Below, piece after piece: positions 42,240 to 50,577 of a DNA stretch of 64,000 nt. A program made the translations under genes and the position numbers. The stretch comes from Ktedonosporobacter rubrisoli. Its GTDB lineage: Bacteria; Chloroflexota; Ktedonobacteria; Ktedonobacterales; Ktedonobacteraceae. Under the pieces are notes generated by a model. That model was not told the origin of the DNA. It was given only the letters and a program-made list of their open reading frames with translations, and searched no databases. Within the stretch, counting starts at the first letter, position 1, and each line of letters opens with the position of its first letter. The DNA lies in contig NZ_CP035758.1 in the NCBI RefSeq assembly GCF_004208415.1, positions 10,416,001 to 10,480,000 of the forward strand. Direction: 5' to 3'.

Positions 42240-43388
42240 TTATGGCATTTCTACCCATACACAGCCTTTTTGAGAACTCTCGACTGCTTTGGTGACGAAT
42301 TGCATGCCTCTTAAGCCATCATAGACGTTAGGATAGCCACCCTGCGGTTTCTGCCCGGTCTCTACCCTACGAATATCGGCAATAACCATCTTATAGATAT
42401 TGGCAAAAGCTTCGTAGAATCCTTCGGGATGACCGGCCGGGAGACGAGTGGCAGCTTTGGCCTCATCGCTCATATAAGGGAGTCCTCTGCGCAGAAGCTG
42501 GCATGGCTGCCCCGGCTTTTTGAGAATGAGAGTATTAGGTTCCATCTGGTGCCATTCAAGGCCTGCTTTGCTACCATAGACGCGGATGCTCAGCGCGTTT
42601 TCTTCCCCCGCAGCAACTTGTGAGCAGGTGAGCACGCCTTTGCCGCCGTTCTCCAGATGTAGAAGCATGTTCGCATCGTCGTCAAGCTGGCGCCCCTCGA
42701 CAAACGTTGTCAGGTCGGCACATAAGGCTTTGATCTTTAGGCCGGTGACAAATTCGAGAAGATTCTCGCCATGCGTGCCTATATCGCCAACGCAGCCCGC
42801 CAGGCCTGATTTTCTGGGATCGGTGCGCCAGGCTGCCTGTTTATTGCCGCTTTTTTCCTGGGCATCCATCAGCCAGTCCTGGACATATTCGACGAGGACT
42901 TTGCGGATCTCGCCAATCTCGCCTTGCTGCACCAGGTGACGGGCCTGGCGAATGGCCGGGTAGCCAGTGTAGTTGTGGGTTAGGGCGAAGATGAGATTGC
43001 TGCGCTCGACGAGGGCCACTTCTTCTTGCGCTTCTTCAAGGCTAAAGCTCATAGGCTTATCGGAGACGACATGGATGCCGTGTTCCAGAAAGGCTTTAGT
43101 GGCTGGATAATGCACATGGTTGGGGGCAGCGATAATCGCAAAATCGATCCCATCTTCGCGCCTTGACTCGGCCTCGGCCATTTCCTGATAGCTGTTATAT
43201 GAGCGCTGTAGATACCAGGCCTTAGCAGAAGCAGCCGCGCGCTGGGGATCTGTGGCCATGGCCCCGGCGATAATCTCGGCTTGATCGTCTAGCTCGGCCG
43301 CGATACGATGCACACCGCCGATGAAAGAACCCGATCCCCCTCCGACGATTCCGGCGCGCAGTTTTCTGTTTGAGACATCTCGACCCAT
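42240..43388 (-). CDS. Gfo/Idh/MocA-family oxidoreductase
   Basis: An NAD(P)-dependent sugar or inositol dehydrogenase of 382 residues. The Rossmann motif is RAGIVGGGSGSFIGGVHRIAA, the catalytic EKP motif appears as HVVSDKPMSFSLEEAQE (DKP variant), and the C-terminal beta-sheet domain contains the family segment GDIGTHGENLLEFVTGLK with the conserved Asp and His. Its ribosome site AAGGAGG lies upstream of the ATG. It is downstream of a TIM-barrel isomerase by 40 bp on the same strand; together they suggest catabolism of a sugar, inositol or sugar derivative. Confidence 0.93.
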   Translation of the reverse strand: MGRDVSNRKLRAGIVGGGSGSFIGGVHRIAAELDDQAEIIAGAMATDPQRAAASAKAWYLQRSYNSYQEMAEAESRREDGIDFAIIAAPNHVHYPATKAFLEHGIHVVSDKPMSFSLEEAQEEVALVERSNLIFALTHNYTGYPAIRQARHLVQQGEIGEIRKVLVEYVQDWLMDAQEKSGNKQAAWRTDPRKSGLAGCVGDIGTHGENLLEFVTGLKIKALCADLTTFVEGRQLDDDANMLLHLENGGKGVLTCSQVAAGEENALSIRVYGSKAGLEWHQMEPNTLILKKPGQPCQLLRRGLPYMSDEAKAATRLPAGHPEGFYEAFANIYKMVIADIRRVETGQKPQGGYPNVYDGLRGMQFVTKAVESSQKGCVWVEMP

Positions 43389-43428
43389 ATTGCTCCTCCT
43401 TACTACGTCTATGCATTCAGCGAATTGA

Positions 43429-44478
43429 TTAGCTCAGGCCTAGCACACGACGATTTGTAGCTTCGTCTGTGGCGCCCCCGGCGAAATCGTCAAAGGCTTT
43501 GGTTGGCGTATCGATGAGCATGCTCTTAATGAAGATTGCCCCTTCGCGCGCGCCCTGCTCAGAGGATTTGAGGCAGTCTTCCCATTCGAGAACTGCCCAG
43601 CCGGAATAGCCATTCTGGGTCAGCTTCGAGAAGACCTGCTTAAAGTCGACCTGGCCATCTCCCAGGCTGCGGAAGCGTCCGGGGCGATCCTGCCAATTCT
43701 GATAACCTCCGTAGACACCCGAGCGCGGCGAGGGATTGTATTCGGCATCTTTGACGTGGAAAGCTTTGATATAGTCTTTGTAGTAATCGAGATAGCCGAT
43801 ATAATCAAGTTGTTGGAGGATAAAGTGGGAGGGATCGTAGAGAATATTCACGTGGGGATTATTCCCCGTTGCTTCGCGGAAGCGCTCAAAAGTAACGCCA
43901 TCATGCAGATCTTCGCCCGGGTGAATTTCGTAAGCGAAGTCAATGCCATACTCGTCGGCCACATTCAGAAGTGGTTGCCAGCGGCGAGCAAGCTCTTTGA
44001 AGCCCATCTCTACAAGACCTTGCGGGCGCTGTGGCCAGGGATATACTGTATGCCAGAGCAAGGCACCCGAGAATGTGGGAATGACATTAAGGCCAAGGTT
44101 GCGTGAGGCTTTGATCGCTTTGATGAGTTCCCCTTTGGCCCATTCAGTTCTGGCCGCAGGATTGTTCTGAAATTTGGCAGGTGCAAATACGTCAAAGAGT
44201 ACGTCATATGCAGGATGTACCGCTACAAGTTGACCCAGAAGGTGCGTTGCGAGCTCGGTGATTGTTAGTCCGTTACATTGCCCCTTCAGATCGTCACAGT
44301 ACTGCTGCGATTCGGCGGCTTTATCCAAATCGATAAAGCGGCTATCGTTGGCTGGAATCTGGATACCGAGATAGCCGAGATCCTTTGCCCATTGCGTAAT
44401 GTTTGAGAGTGTGTTGTAAGGGGGAGTATCCTGGGCAAACTGGGCTAGAAATAGGGCTGGTCCTTTGATTTGTGACAT
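43429..44478 (-). CDS. sugar phosphate isomerase/epimerase (AP-endonuclease-2 TIM barrel)
   Basis: A TIM-barrel protein of 349 residues in the xylose-isomerase-like family, typical of inosose dehydratase or keto-sugar isomerases. Metal-binding segments are visible: the first acidic ligand in DFAYEIHPGEDLHDG, then NILYDPSHFILQ, KAFHVKDAEYN with the His and Asp ligands, and the final AVLEWEDCL. GAAGGAGGG precedes the ATG. It lies directly upstream of one Gfo/Idh/MocA gene and downstream of another, the arrangement of inositol-type or other sugar-oxidation operons. The substrate is unknown. Confidence 0.92.
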   Translation of the reverse strand: MSQIKGPALFLAQFAQDTPPYNTLSNITQWAKDLGYLGIQIPANDSRFIDLDKAAESQQYCDDLKGQCNGLTITELATHLLGQLVAVHPAYDVLFDVFAPAKFQNNPAARTEWAKGELIKAIKASRNLGLNVIPTFSGALLWHTVYPWPQRPQGLVEMGFKELARRWQPLLNVADEYGIDFAYEIHPGEDLHDGVTFERFREATGNNPHVNILYDPSHFILQQLDYIGYLDYYKDYIKAFHVKDAEYNPSPRSGVYGGYQNWQDRPGRFRSLGDGQVDFKQVFSKLTQNGYSGWAVLEWEDCLKSSEQGAREGAIFIKSMLIDTPTKAFDDFAGGATDEATNRRVLGLS

Positions 44479-44662
44479 GCATTCCCTCCTTCAAGATGTT
44501 TCTACTAGACAGCTTTAAATTGATTATATCATTGGCGCCTCTCAGGTGCATCTTTGTAGAGCCGCTTAACAGGCTTGGTGATAGCTGGTACTCGCTCTTG
44601 CGCGTTATTTTTTTCTTTGATTTCTTGGTCTATGTGCGTAAGTGAGAAAGCTGTAGATAAGA

Positions 44663-44692
44663 AACAGATGCATCATGAACGATGCATCTGTT
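44663..44692. terminator. terminator between the two Gfo/Idh/MocA genes
   Basis: A perfect twelve-base-pair stem AACAGATGCATC (44663-44674) and GATGCATCTGTT (44681-44692) ends in TTTCTT on the minus strand. It follows the second dehydrogenase gene (44749-45870) and separates it from the isomerase operon. Confidence 0.75.
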
Positions 44693-44748
44693 GGCTCAGG
44701 TTTGTTGGTATGATGGAGTCATGCCCAGGGAAGATGTGGGGAGAGACG

Positions 44749-45870
44749 CTAGTCGTCCTGCCCTTCCTCTGCCCAGGGATGCTCATCGGCCTGTAATGGA
44801 GCAGGTTGCTCACAGGTGCTCTCAAGCTCGACACGCGTACCGGCTTCGGCCGCAGCGTAGAGCGCTTGCATGATGTCGAGCACGTGATAGGCCATCTCTC
44901 CATTGGCACGATGCGTACGGCCCGAACGCAGGGCGTAAGCCATATCCGCTACACCGATGCCACGAGAATTTTCCGTATAACCGTGGGTCAGTGGGATCTC
45001 ACTTTGCTGCCTCTCTTGAGCCCTCTGCAGATAGACAGGCCCGCCAAAGGTATTGGGATCGGGGATAGTCAGTGTTCCTTCTGTACCATAAACTTCGATG
45101 CGTGGTAAGTGATTTGACCAGACATCAAAGCTCATCGTAAGCGTGGCTACGGCGCCATTGGCGAAGTCAAGGATGCCCGCCACGTGGGTTGGCGTATTCA
45201 CCTTGATAACGTTGCCATACTTTGGCGTACTGGTAATGGTGCGCTCGGGAAAAGTGATACGCGTAGAACTGGTGACGCGCTTTACCGGACCCATCATTGC
45301 GATAAGGGCAGTGAGATAATAAGGACCCATATCAAATAGGGGACCCGCGCCAGGCTGGTAGAAGAAATCTGGATCGGGATGCCAGTTTTCCGGGCCATGA
45401 TTCATCATGGCAGCATGAGCGGCAATTGGAACTCCTATTGCCCCATCGTTGATCAGCTTAATGCAGGTTTGTAGTCCGCCACCAAGGAAGGTGTCGGGGG
45501 CGCTGCCCACACGTAAATTGCTTTTGCGGGCGGCCTCAAGCAAGGCCTGTCCCTGCTCAAGTTCGATAGCTAAAGGCTTCTCACCGTAGACTGACTTGCC
45601 AGCTTCGATGGCGGCCATGCCTATTTCCGCGTGTACTTTCGGTATTGTAAGGTTGATAACTATCTCAATCTCGGGATCGGCAAGCAATTCCTCAACACTA
45701 CAGGCTTTGGGGATATGAAAGCGCTCGGCTTGTGCGCGTGCTCGTTCCATATCAATATCGGCACAGGCAACGATGTTGAGGACATCAAAAATCTGTGGGG
45801 CGTTAAAATAAATAGAACTGATTTGGCCGCATCCGATGATGCCGACTTGCGTTTTTGTGTTGGTTGCCAA
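44749..45870 (-). CDS. Gfo/Idh/MocA-family oxidoreductase
   Basis: The second sugar dehydrogenase of this family here (373 residues), only distantly similar to the first. Motifs are VGIIGCGQISSIYFNAP, the EKP motif in KSVYGEKPLAIELEQGQ, and GPLFDMGPYYLTALIAMMG, where the catalytic Asp-Gly-His of other members reads Asp-Met-Gly-Pro-Tyr. The start is TTG at 45870, with AGAGGAG five bases before it. A terminator separates it from the isomerase gene downstream. A tnpB element ends only about 38 bp upstream of its start codon, so its original promoter may have been displaced. Confidence 0.9.
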   Translation of the reverse strand: MATNTKTQVGIIGCGQISSIYFNAPQIFDVLNIVACADIDMERARAQAERFHIPKACSVEELLADPEIEIVINLTIPKVHAEIGMAAIEAGKSVYGEKPLAIELEQGQALLEAARKSNLRVGSAPDTFLGGGLQTCIKLINDGAIGVPIAAHAAMMNHGPENWHPDPDFFYQPGAGPLFDMGPYYLTALIAMMGPVKRVTSSTRITFPERTITSTPKYGNVIKVNTPTHVAGILDFANGAVATLTMSFDVWSNHLPRIEVYGTEGTLTIPDPNTFGGPVYLQRAQERQQSEIPLTHGYTENSRGIGVADMAYALRSGRTHRANGEMAYHVLDIMQALYAAAEAGTRVELESTCEQPAPLQADEHPWAEEGQDD

Positions 45871-45907
45871 AAGGACTCCTCTTTTCCATCAGGCTAGCTG
45901 TGAGACG

Positions 45908-46060
45908 AATTGACACTCCCCCAGCTCAAGCACGGGGATTCTTCCCTCCTCCAGGTGGCTTGCTGACTCCCATTGCTGAGAGAGAGTAGCGGCCCTCCTG
46001 TCCAGAAGCGTTTCATGCACTCATGGTGCATCAGTTCCCGTCTGCCCGACGGTACTGAGC
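45908..46060 (-). ncRNA. predicted omega RNA (reRNA) at the 3' end of tnpB 1
   Basis: In TnpB systems the guide RNA comes from the tnpB 3' end through the right end, and the guide itself is the flanking host DNA. The hairpin at 45918-45937 and the conserved end TGTCAA fit this. The guide would therefore be the sequence just outside 45908, next to the Gfo/Idh/MocA gene. The RNA start is not defined; the extent is an estimate. Confidence 0.5.
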
Positions 46061-47184
46061 GCTTTGGCTAAAATGTTCACTGCCGCATTGTGATCTCGGT
46101 CCAAGACCAGACCACATCCAGGGCACAGATGGGTGCGCACGCTCAAACTTTTCTTGACGCGGGTGCCACAGGCAGAACAATCCTGCGTGGTGAACTGTGG
46201 TGAGACCGCCACGACTGCTGTGCCATGGAGAGAGGCATAATAGTTCACCCACGAGAGGAAGCTGTCCCATCCTGCATCGTAGATACTCTTGGCAAGGTGG
46301 TGGTTGCGTCCCATGTTGGAGATGTGCAAATCTTCAAAGGCAATCAGGTCGTGAGACGTGACAAGCGCGTTTGCCTGCTTTCTGGCGAAATCTTCACGCT
46401 GCCTTTGGACTTTGAGGTGGGCTTTCGCAACGGTCTTGCGTGCCTTTTGGCGATTGGCCGATTGCTTCTGTTTCTTGGAGAGACGACGTTGGAGGCGCTT
46501 GAGGCGTTTTTCTGCCCTGCGATAGTGGCGGGGATTCTCGACAGTGCTGCCTTGCGAGTCGGTGTAAAAGGCTTTGAGTCCGACATCAATGCCAACAGCC
46601 TGTCCTCCCCAGACGTGTTCAACGTGGCGCTGTGCCTGGACGACAAACTGACAATAATAGCCATCCGCGCGGCGAATGAGGCGCACCCGTTTGATTTGTT
46701 GGATGGGGAAGCGTTCAATGTCACGGGTGCCGACCAGACGGAGCCTGCCAATCCCACAGCCATCAGTGAAGCTGAGATGGCGTCCATCGGGTTCCAATTT
46801 CCATCCGCTCGTTTTATACTCGACACTGCGAGTATGCTTCTGAAATCTGGGATAGCCTTTCTTTCCCGGTTTCTTGGCTTTGCAGTTCTCGTAGAAACGG
46901 ACAATAGCGAACCATGCGCGGTCGGCACTGGCTTGGCGGGCCATCGAATTGAGGGAGCGTGCAAAAGGGTAGTCTTTAGCAAGGACAGCGCAGTAGACTT
47001 GCAACTCGTTCTTGGTGGCATGCTCGTCCATCCACAAGCGCACACATTTGTTACGGATGAACTGACACACGCGAATCGCGTCGTCGATAGCGGCATATTG
47101 GGCTTTGGACCCAGTACACTTGTATTCGTAGATCAGCACGTCCTTGCTGCTTGCCCTTTCTTTTTTCTTTGCCCTACTATACAT
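46021..47184 (-). CDS. tnpB: RNA-guided endonuclease TnpB (IS605 family)
   Basis: A TnpB nuclease of 387 residues, ancestor-like to Cas12, that cuts DNA using an omega RNA. The N-terminal recognition part contains CQFIRNKCVRLWMDEHATKNELQVY. RuvC residues are intact: Asp in AVGIDVGLKAFY, Glu in LIAFEDLHISN, Asp in LVLDRDHNAAVN. The zinc finger is DCSACGTRVKKSL...HLCPGCG. It is full length, so the protein may be active. The ATG at 47184 gives the usual TnpB N-terminus; the frame extends to 47232. The element carries no tnpA. Confidence 0.95.
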   Translation of the reverse strand: MYSRAKKKERASSKDVLIYEYKCTGSKAQYAAIDDAIRVCQFIRNKCVRLWMDEHATKNELQVYCAVLAKDYPFARSLNSMARQASADRAWFAIVRFYENCKAKKPGKKGYPRFQKHTRSVEYKTSGWKLEPDGRHLSFTDGCGIGRLRLVGTRDIERFPIQQIKRVRLIRRADGYYCQFVVQAQRHVEHVWGGQAVGIDVGLKAFYTDSQGSTVENPRHYRRAEKRLKRLQRRLSKKQKQSANRQKARKTVAKAHLKVQRQREDFARKQANALVTSHDLIAFEDLHISNMGRNHHLAKSIYDAGWDSFLSWVNYYASLHGTAVVAVSPQFTTQDCSACGTRVKKSLSVRTHLCPGCGLVLDRDHNAAVNILAKALSTVGQTGTDAP

Positions 47185-47380
47185 CTTAACGTGATGGATG
47201 TCAAAGGAACATGAACGATGAAACAGACACATCTCTCTCAGAGAGAAACAACTGGTCCGTCTTCGTCAACGATCTCAACAAGAAGGCGTGGCAATTGCTG
47301 AATTGGTGCGACGTGCTGTCGAGAGTTTTTTGCATGGGAGGACCCAACCTATCATCCCATGCCTCCCACGCCTACAATAA

Positions 47381-47440
47381 GGAAGGCCCATTCCTCCCCT
47401 TTCTTAAAAGAGCGGGGTTTTCTGGGACGTTTCCTGTAAG
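47381..47440 (-). repeat. left end of tnpB element 1
   Basis: Contains GGAAGGCCCATTCCTCC followed by CTGGGACGTTTCCTGTAA. Nearly the same blocks in the same order occur at 60680-60737, upstream of the second tnpB, with an imperfect hairpin between the blocks in both. Confidence 0.75.
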
Positions 47441-47641
47441 ATCTGCTTAAACCATATCACGGACGCGATTATGGGCCAAGTTCAATATTTTTCTCTCTCC
47501 GCCGCCGCCAGGCAGCAAAACAAGCGAACTGGGATATCTAGCGTCGATCTGCTCAGCTTTTAATCGGGAGCATGTTGTATCATATGTCTAGAAAGCCATA
47601 GCTTCAGCGCTAACACAGAGCGCTGAGCGCAAAAGGAGCAT

Positions 47642-48493
47642 ATGAGAGAAAGAGTCAAGAGCCGGGCTGGACTCGCCGATTTCTTACAAAGTCGGCGCGC
47701 CCGCCTGCAGCCAGAACAGTTTCACCTACCGACGTTTCAGAGAAGACGAACGCGAGGCTTGAGACGAGAAGAGCTTGCCCAGCTGGTTGGCGTGGGGGTT
47801 TCCTGGTATACCTGGCTGGAGCAAGGTCGCAATATCCAGGTTTCTGATCAGGTATTGGAACGCCTTGCCTCTATCCTGCAACTGAACGCCGAGGAACGGC
47901 ATCATTTATTTCACCTGGCCCAGGCTCCAGCCTCTCCACTGTATGAGCAGGGCGAGAGAAAACTTGCTCCCAACGCGGCAGCTCAAGCGATCCTCGATGG
48001 CTACACCTATCCGGCCTTGCTCTTTGATGATCGTGTGAATGCCGTGGGATGGAACAAGATCGCTACTCGTGTCTTTGGTGATTACGCCAGCCGTTCTGAG
48101 CGCGAGCGTAACGCGCCCTGGTTCCATTTTATGCATCCATCTGCCCGAACTTTTCATGTCAACTGGGAGCGTGAGGCCCGCCGCTGCCTGGCTTCCCTGC
48201 ACGCGAGGTATGATCGAGACCCTGATGATCCCTGGCTAAATGCGTTGATTGCCGAATTGCAACAGGCAAGCCCAGAGTTCCGCGCCTGGTGGCCTGAGCA
48301 TGAAATTGTGCTAGGCTGTGGCGGTCTCTATGAGATGAATCATCCGCAGATTGGCTATCTTGTCCTGCATCCAACCGTCTTTCCCATGCCCGAGCAGCCT
48401 GAGCTGCAAATGGTTCTCTATACTCCTCTTGCCCAGAATGAGACGGTGGCGAAGCTGCAAGCTCTGATGAACGATGAAGGAAGGCAAGGGTGA
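47642..48493 (+). CDS. XRE-family regulator with MmyB-like ligand-binding domain
   Basis: A transcription factor of 283 residues. The HTH (residues 8-80) includes LADFLQSRRARLQPEQF, RRTRGLRREELAQLVGVGVSWYTWLEQGRNIQVS and LERLASILQLN. The C-terminal half matches the MmyB-like/PAS-like ligand-binding domain: YPALLFDDRVNAVGWNKIATRVFGDYAS and NAPWFHFMHPSAR. The ATG follows AAAAGGAGC. Its stop codon overlaps the GTG of cbiB (GTGA), so it is the first gene of the cobalamin operon and may regulate it. The ligand is unknown. Confidence 0.92.
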   Translation: MRERVKSRAGLADFLQSRRARLQPEQFHLPTFQRRRTRGLRREELAQLVGVGVSWYTWLEQGRNIQVSDQVLERLASILQLNAEERHHLFHLAQAPASPLYEQGERKLAPNAAAQAILDGYTYPALLFDDRVNAVGWNKIATRVFGDYASRSERERNAPWFHFMHPSARTFHVNWEREARRCLASLHARYDRDPDDPWLNALIAELQQASPEFRAWWPEHEIVLGCGGLYEMNHPQIGYLVLHPTVFPMPEQPELQMVLYTPLAQNETVAKLQALMNDEGRQG

Positions 48494-49476
48494 ACATCGT
48501 AAAACACAAGCGTTCAAAGGAATGCTTTGCGGATATAGCGCCTCTGATAGCCCTGGCTGTGGATTGGATCGGAGAGCCTCCGGCTGCCTGGCATCCAGTT
48601 GTCTGGTATGGTAAGCTCATCCGTAAGCTGAAGTCAGGAGCGCCCCGGAAGAAGAAGGCTCAGTTACTCTACGGAATTGCCATGCTGTTGCTGGCAGCTC
48701 CTCTGGCGCTATTTCCCGCGTACCTGTTTCAGCGCCAGGCTGCCAGTTTACGCTCGTGGATACAGCAGCGGGGACATAAAAGGCTGGCAAGGGGTGTTTA
48801 TGCGCTTGCTGTGGGTGGCGCATTAAAGCCCTTCCTGGCCTTACGCCTGCTGGTCAAGGCTGGGAGCCAGGTGCGCAGTGCGCTAGAGCAAGACGATACT
48901 CCAGCCGCTCGTCAGGCTTTGCGCAGCCTTGTGAGCCGTGATTGCTCTAACCTGACGCCTGAGCTAGCCGCGGCGGCAGCAATCGAATCGCTGGCCGAGA
49001 ATCTCAGCGATTCGGTAGTAGCTCCACTCTTCTACTATATGATAGCGGGCCTGCCAGGGGCAGCGGCGTATCGCTTATTTAATACCTTTGATTCGATGAT
49101 TGGCTACCATGGAAAATATGAGTATCTGGGTAAAGCCGCCGCCAGACTGGATGATGCCCTAAATTTACTTCCGTCCCGACTGACCGCTCTGCTCATCATG
49201 CTCTGTGCGCCACTATTTGGCGGCGATAGGCGAAACGCCTGGAGAATATGGCGGCGCGATGCGCGTAAGACTGCAAGCCCTAACGCTGGTCAGCCGATGG
49301 CGGCGGCAGCAGGAGCGTTAAACATACAGCTAGAAAAGGTTGCACATTACAAGCTAGGAGATGCGCAAAAGCAGGTTAGCGCAGCTGATATCAAGAGAGC
49401 CGAGAGGATGGTCTGGTGGGTTGGCGGTCTGGCTTTTGTGCTTGTCGCTTGCTGCAGACGATGGAGGAGAATATAG
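48490..49476 (+). CDS. cbiB: adenosylcobinamide-phosphate synthase
   Basis: A membrane enzyme of 328 residues (CbiB/CobD family), which attaches aminopropanol phosphate to adenosylcobyric acid to give adenosylcobinamide phosphate. Signature segments are ALAVDWIGEPPAAWHPVVWYGKLI at the N-terminus, LVSRDCSNLTPELAAAAAIESLAENLSDSVVAPLFYYMIAGLPGAAAYRLFNTFDSMIGY in the middle and SPNAGQPMAAAAGALNI near the end. Membrane segments are interspersed. The start is GTG 48490, overlapping the regulator stop codon, with GAAGGAAGG upstream. It is followed by the aminotransferase-like gene that supplies its substrate. Confidence 0.95.
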   Translation: MNIVKHKRSKECFADIAPLIALAVDWIGEPPAAWHPVVWYGKLIRKLKSGAPRKKKAQLLYGIAMLLLAAPLALFPAYLFQRQAASLRSWIQQRGHKRLARGVYALAVGGALKPFLALRLLVKAGSQVRSALEQDDTPAARQALRSLVSRDCSNLTPELAAAAAIESLAENLSDSVVAPLFYYMIAGLPGAAAYRLFNTFDSMIGYHGKYEYLGKAAARLDDALNLLPSRLTALLIMLCAPLFGGDRRNAWRIWRRDARKTASPNAGQPMAAAAGALNIQLEKVAHYKLGDAQKQVSAADIKRAERMVWWVGGLAFVLVACCRRWRRI

Positions 49477-49479
49477 AAC

Positions 49480-50577
49480 TTGGAAGATCTGAAGGATCAG
49501 CCAATGCCGCTTGTCCACGGAGCCTTTGATTATCTTGAACTGGCCCGCCTGGGCCTGCAGCCTGGAGAAGTCGTGGATTTTAGCGTGAATAGTATGCCCT
49601 ATGGGCCTTCACCTCGTGTGTATGAAGCCATTGCCGCCACGGCTGTGGATCGCTACCCGGATCGTGTTTGCTGGCACCTAAGGCAGAGCATTCTTGACCA
49701 TGAACTGCGCGGCTCCGGTCTAGAGATAAGCGAAATTATCTGCGGAAACGGGACGAGCGAGCTTATTTGGACTCTGGCTCGCTGTTATTTGGGAGCAGGA
49801 ACAAAGGCTGCTATTCTTGGCCCCACCTTTGGCGAGTATCGCGCGGCAAGCCTGGCGGCAGGAGCAACAGTTGTCGAGCTGCGGGCATCGCAAGAGCAGC
49901 AGTTTCAACTTGACGTTAGCGCTGTGGGCGACTGGCTAGGGCAGGAACAGCCCTCCCTTGTCTGGCTCTGCAATCCAAATAATCCAACGGGTACATATCT
50001 GGAACAGCAGAAGCTCATACAGCTGCTTGAGGCCTGTCAACACAATGGAGCCTTGCTGGTAATGGACGAATCTTATCGGCACTTTCTTTTCCCACCTGAG
50101 CCGCTTTCGGCGCTTGAACTGCTTTCTACGGACTCCCAGGTGCTTGTACTGCGCTCTCTCACCAAGGATTTTGCCCTGGCTGGTGTGCGCCTGGGTTATG
50201 CGCTTGGTGCTAAAGCTGCCCTGCAACGGCTCAGCGCTCAGCTTCCATCCTGGAATGTAAGCGCCCTGGCTCAGGCGGCCGGAGTTGCAGCACTTGCCGA
50301 TCGTGAGCACCTGGCTACCTCGTTGGCGTGCCTGGAGAGCGAGCGACAGGCTTTTTTTGCCGCCCTTTTACACGCAGGATTAGCAGCGCTTCCCTCGCGA
50401 ACCCATTTTTGCCTGGTCGAGGTAGGAGATGCTTGCTTGATCAGACAAAAGCTCCTGCAGAGAAAATTGTTAGTGCGTGACTGCACCTCGTTTGGCTTGC
50501 CCCAGTATATCCGCGTAAGCGTCCGGCCAGAGCCAGAGTGGCAGCGATTAGTGGCCGCCTTGCAGGAGGTGTTATGA
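49480..50577 (+). CDS. cobD: threonine-phosphate decarboxylase (HisC-like PLP enzyme)
   Basis: A PLP enzyme of 365 residues, fold type I, related to histidinol-phosphate aminotransferase. In B12 synthesis CobD decarboxylates L-threonine phosphate to aminopropanol phosphate. Motifs are VDFSVNSMPYGPSPRVYEAI, ICGNGTSELIWTLARCYL, SLVWLCNPNNPTGTY and the PLP lysine in LVLRSLTKDFALAGVRLGYALG. It sits between cbiB and cobQ, which supports the CobD role rather than HisC. The start TTG at 49480 follows GGAGGA; an ATG at 49504 with AAGGAT before it is an alternative. Confidence 0.9.
   Translation: MEDLKDQPMPLVHGAFDYLELARLGLQPGEVVDFSVNSMPYGPSPRVYEAIAATAVDRYPDRVCWHLRQSILDHELRGSGLEISEIICGNGTSELIWTLARCYLGAGTKAAILGPTFGEYRAASLAAGATVVELRASQEQQFQLDVSAVGDWLGQEQPSLVWLCNPNNPTGTYLEQQKLIQLLEACQHNGALLVMDESYRHFLFPPEPLSALELLSTDSQVLVLRSLTKDFALAGVRLGYALGAKAALQRLSAQLPSWNVSALAQAAGVAALADREHLATSLACLESERQAFFAALLHAGLAALPSRTHFCLVEVGDACLIRQKLLQRKLLVRDCTSFGLPQYIRVSVRPEPEWQRLVAALQEVL

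Larger units (their letters stand above)
45908..47440 (-). mobile_element. IS605-family orphan tnpB element 1 (no tnpA)
   Basis: The element extends from a right end with a subterminal hairpin CCCC-gtGCTtgAGCtg-GGGG (45918-45937), then TTGACACT at its outer side, to a left end at about 47381-47440. The left end carries GGAAGGCCCATTCCTCC and CTGGGACGTTTCCTG, shared with element 2. Only tnpB is present; no Y1 transposase gene is found, so it relied on a tnpA elsewhere. The boundaries are approximate. Confidence 0.8.

Noticed and set aside
45908..47440. CRISPR-Cas12 locus
   Set aside because: The nuclease is TnpB-sized with IS605 ends and there is no repeat array or Cas1/Cas2.
47211..47450. 79-codon plus-strand frame at the left end of tnpB element 1
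   Set aside because: It lies wholly in the element's left-end DNA, whose conserved blocks explain the sequence.
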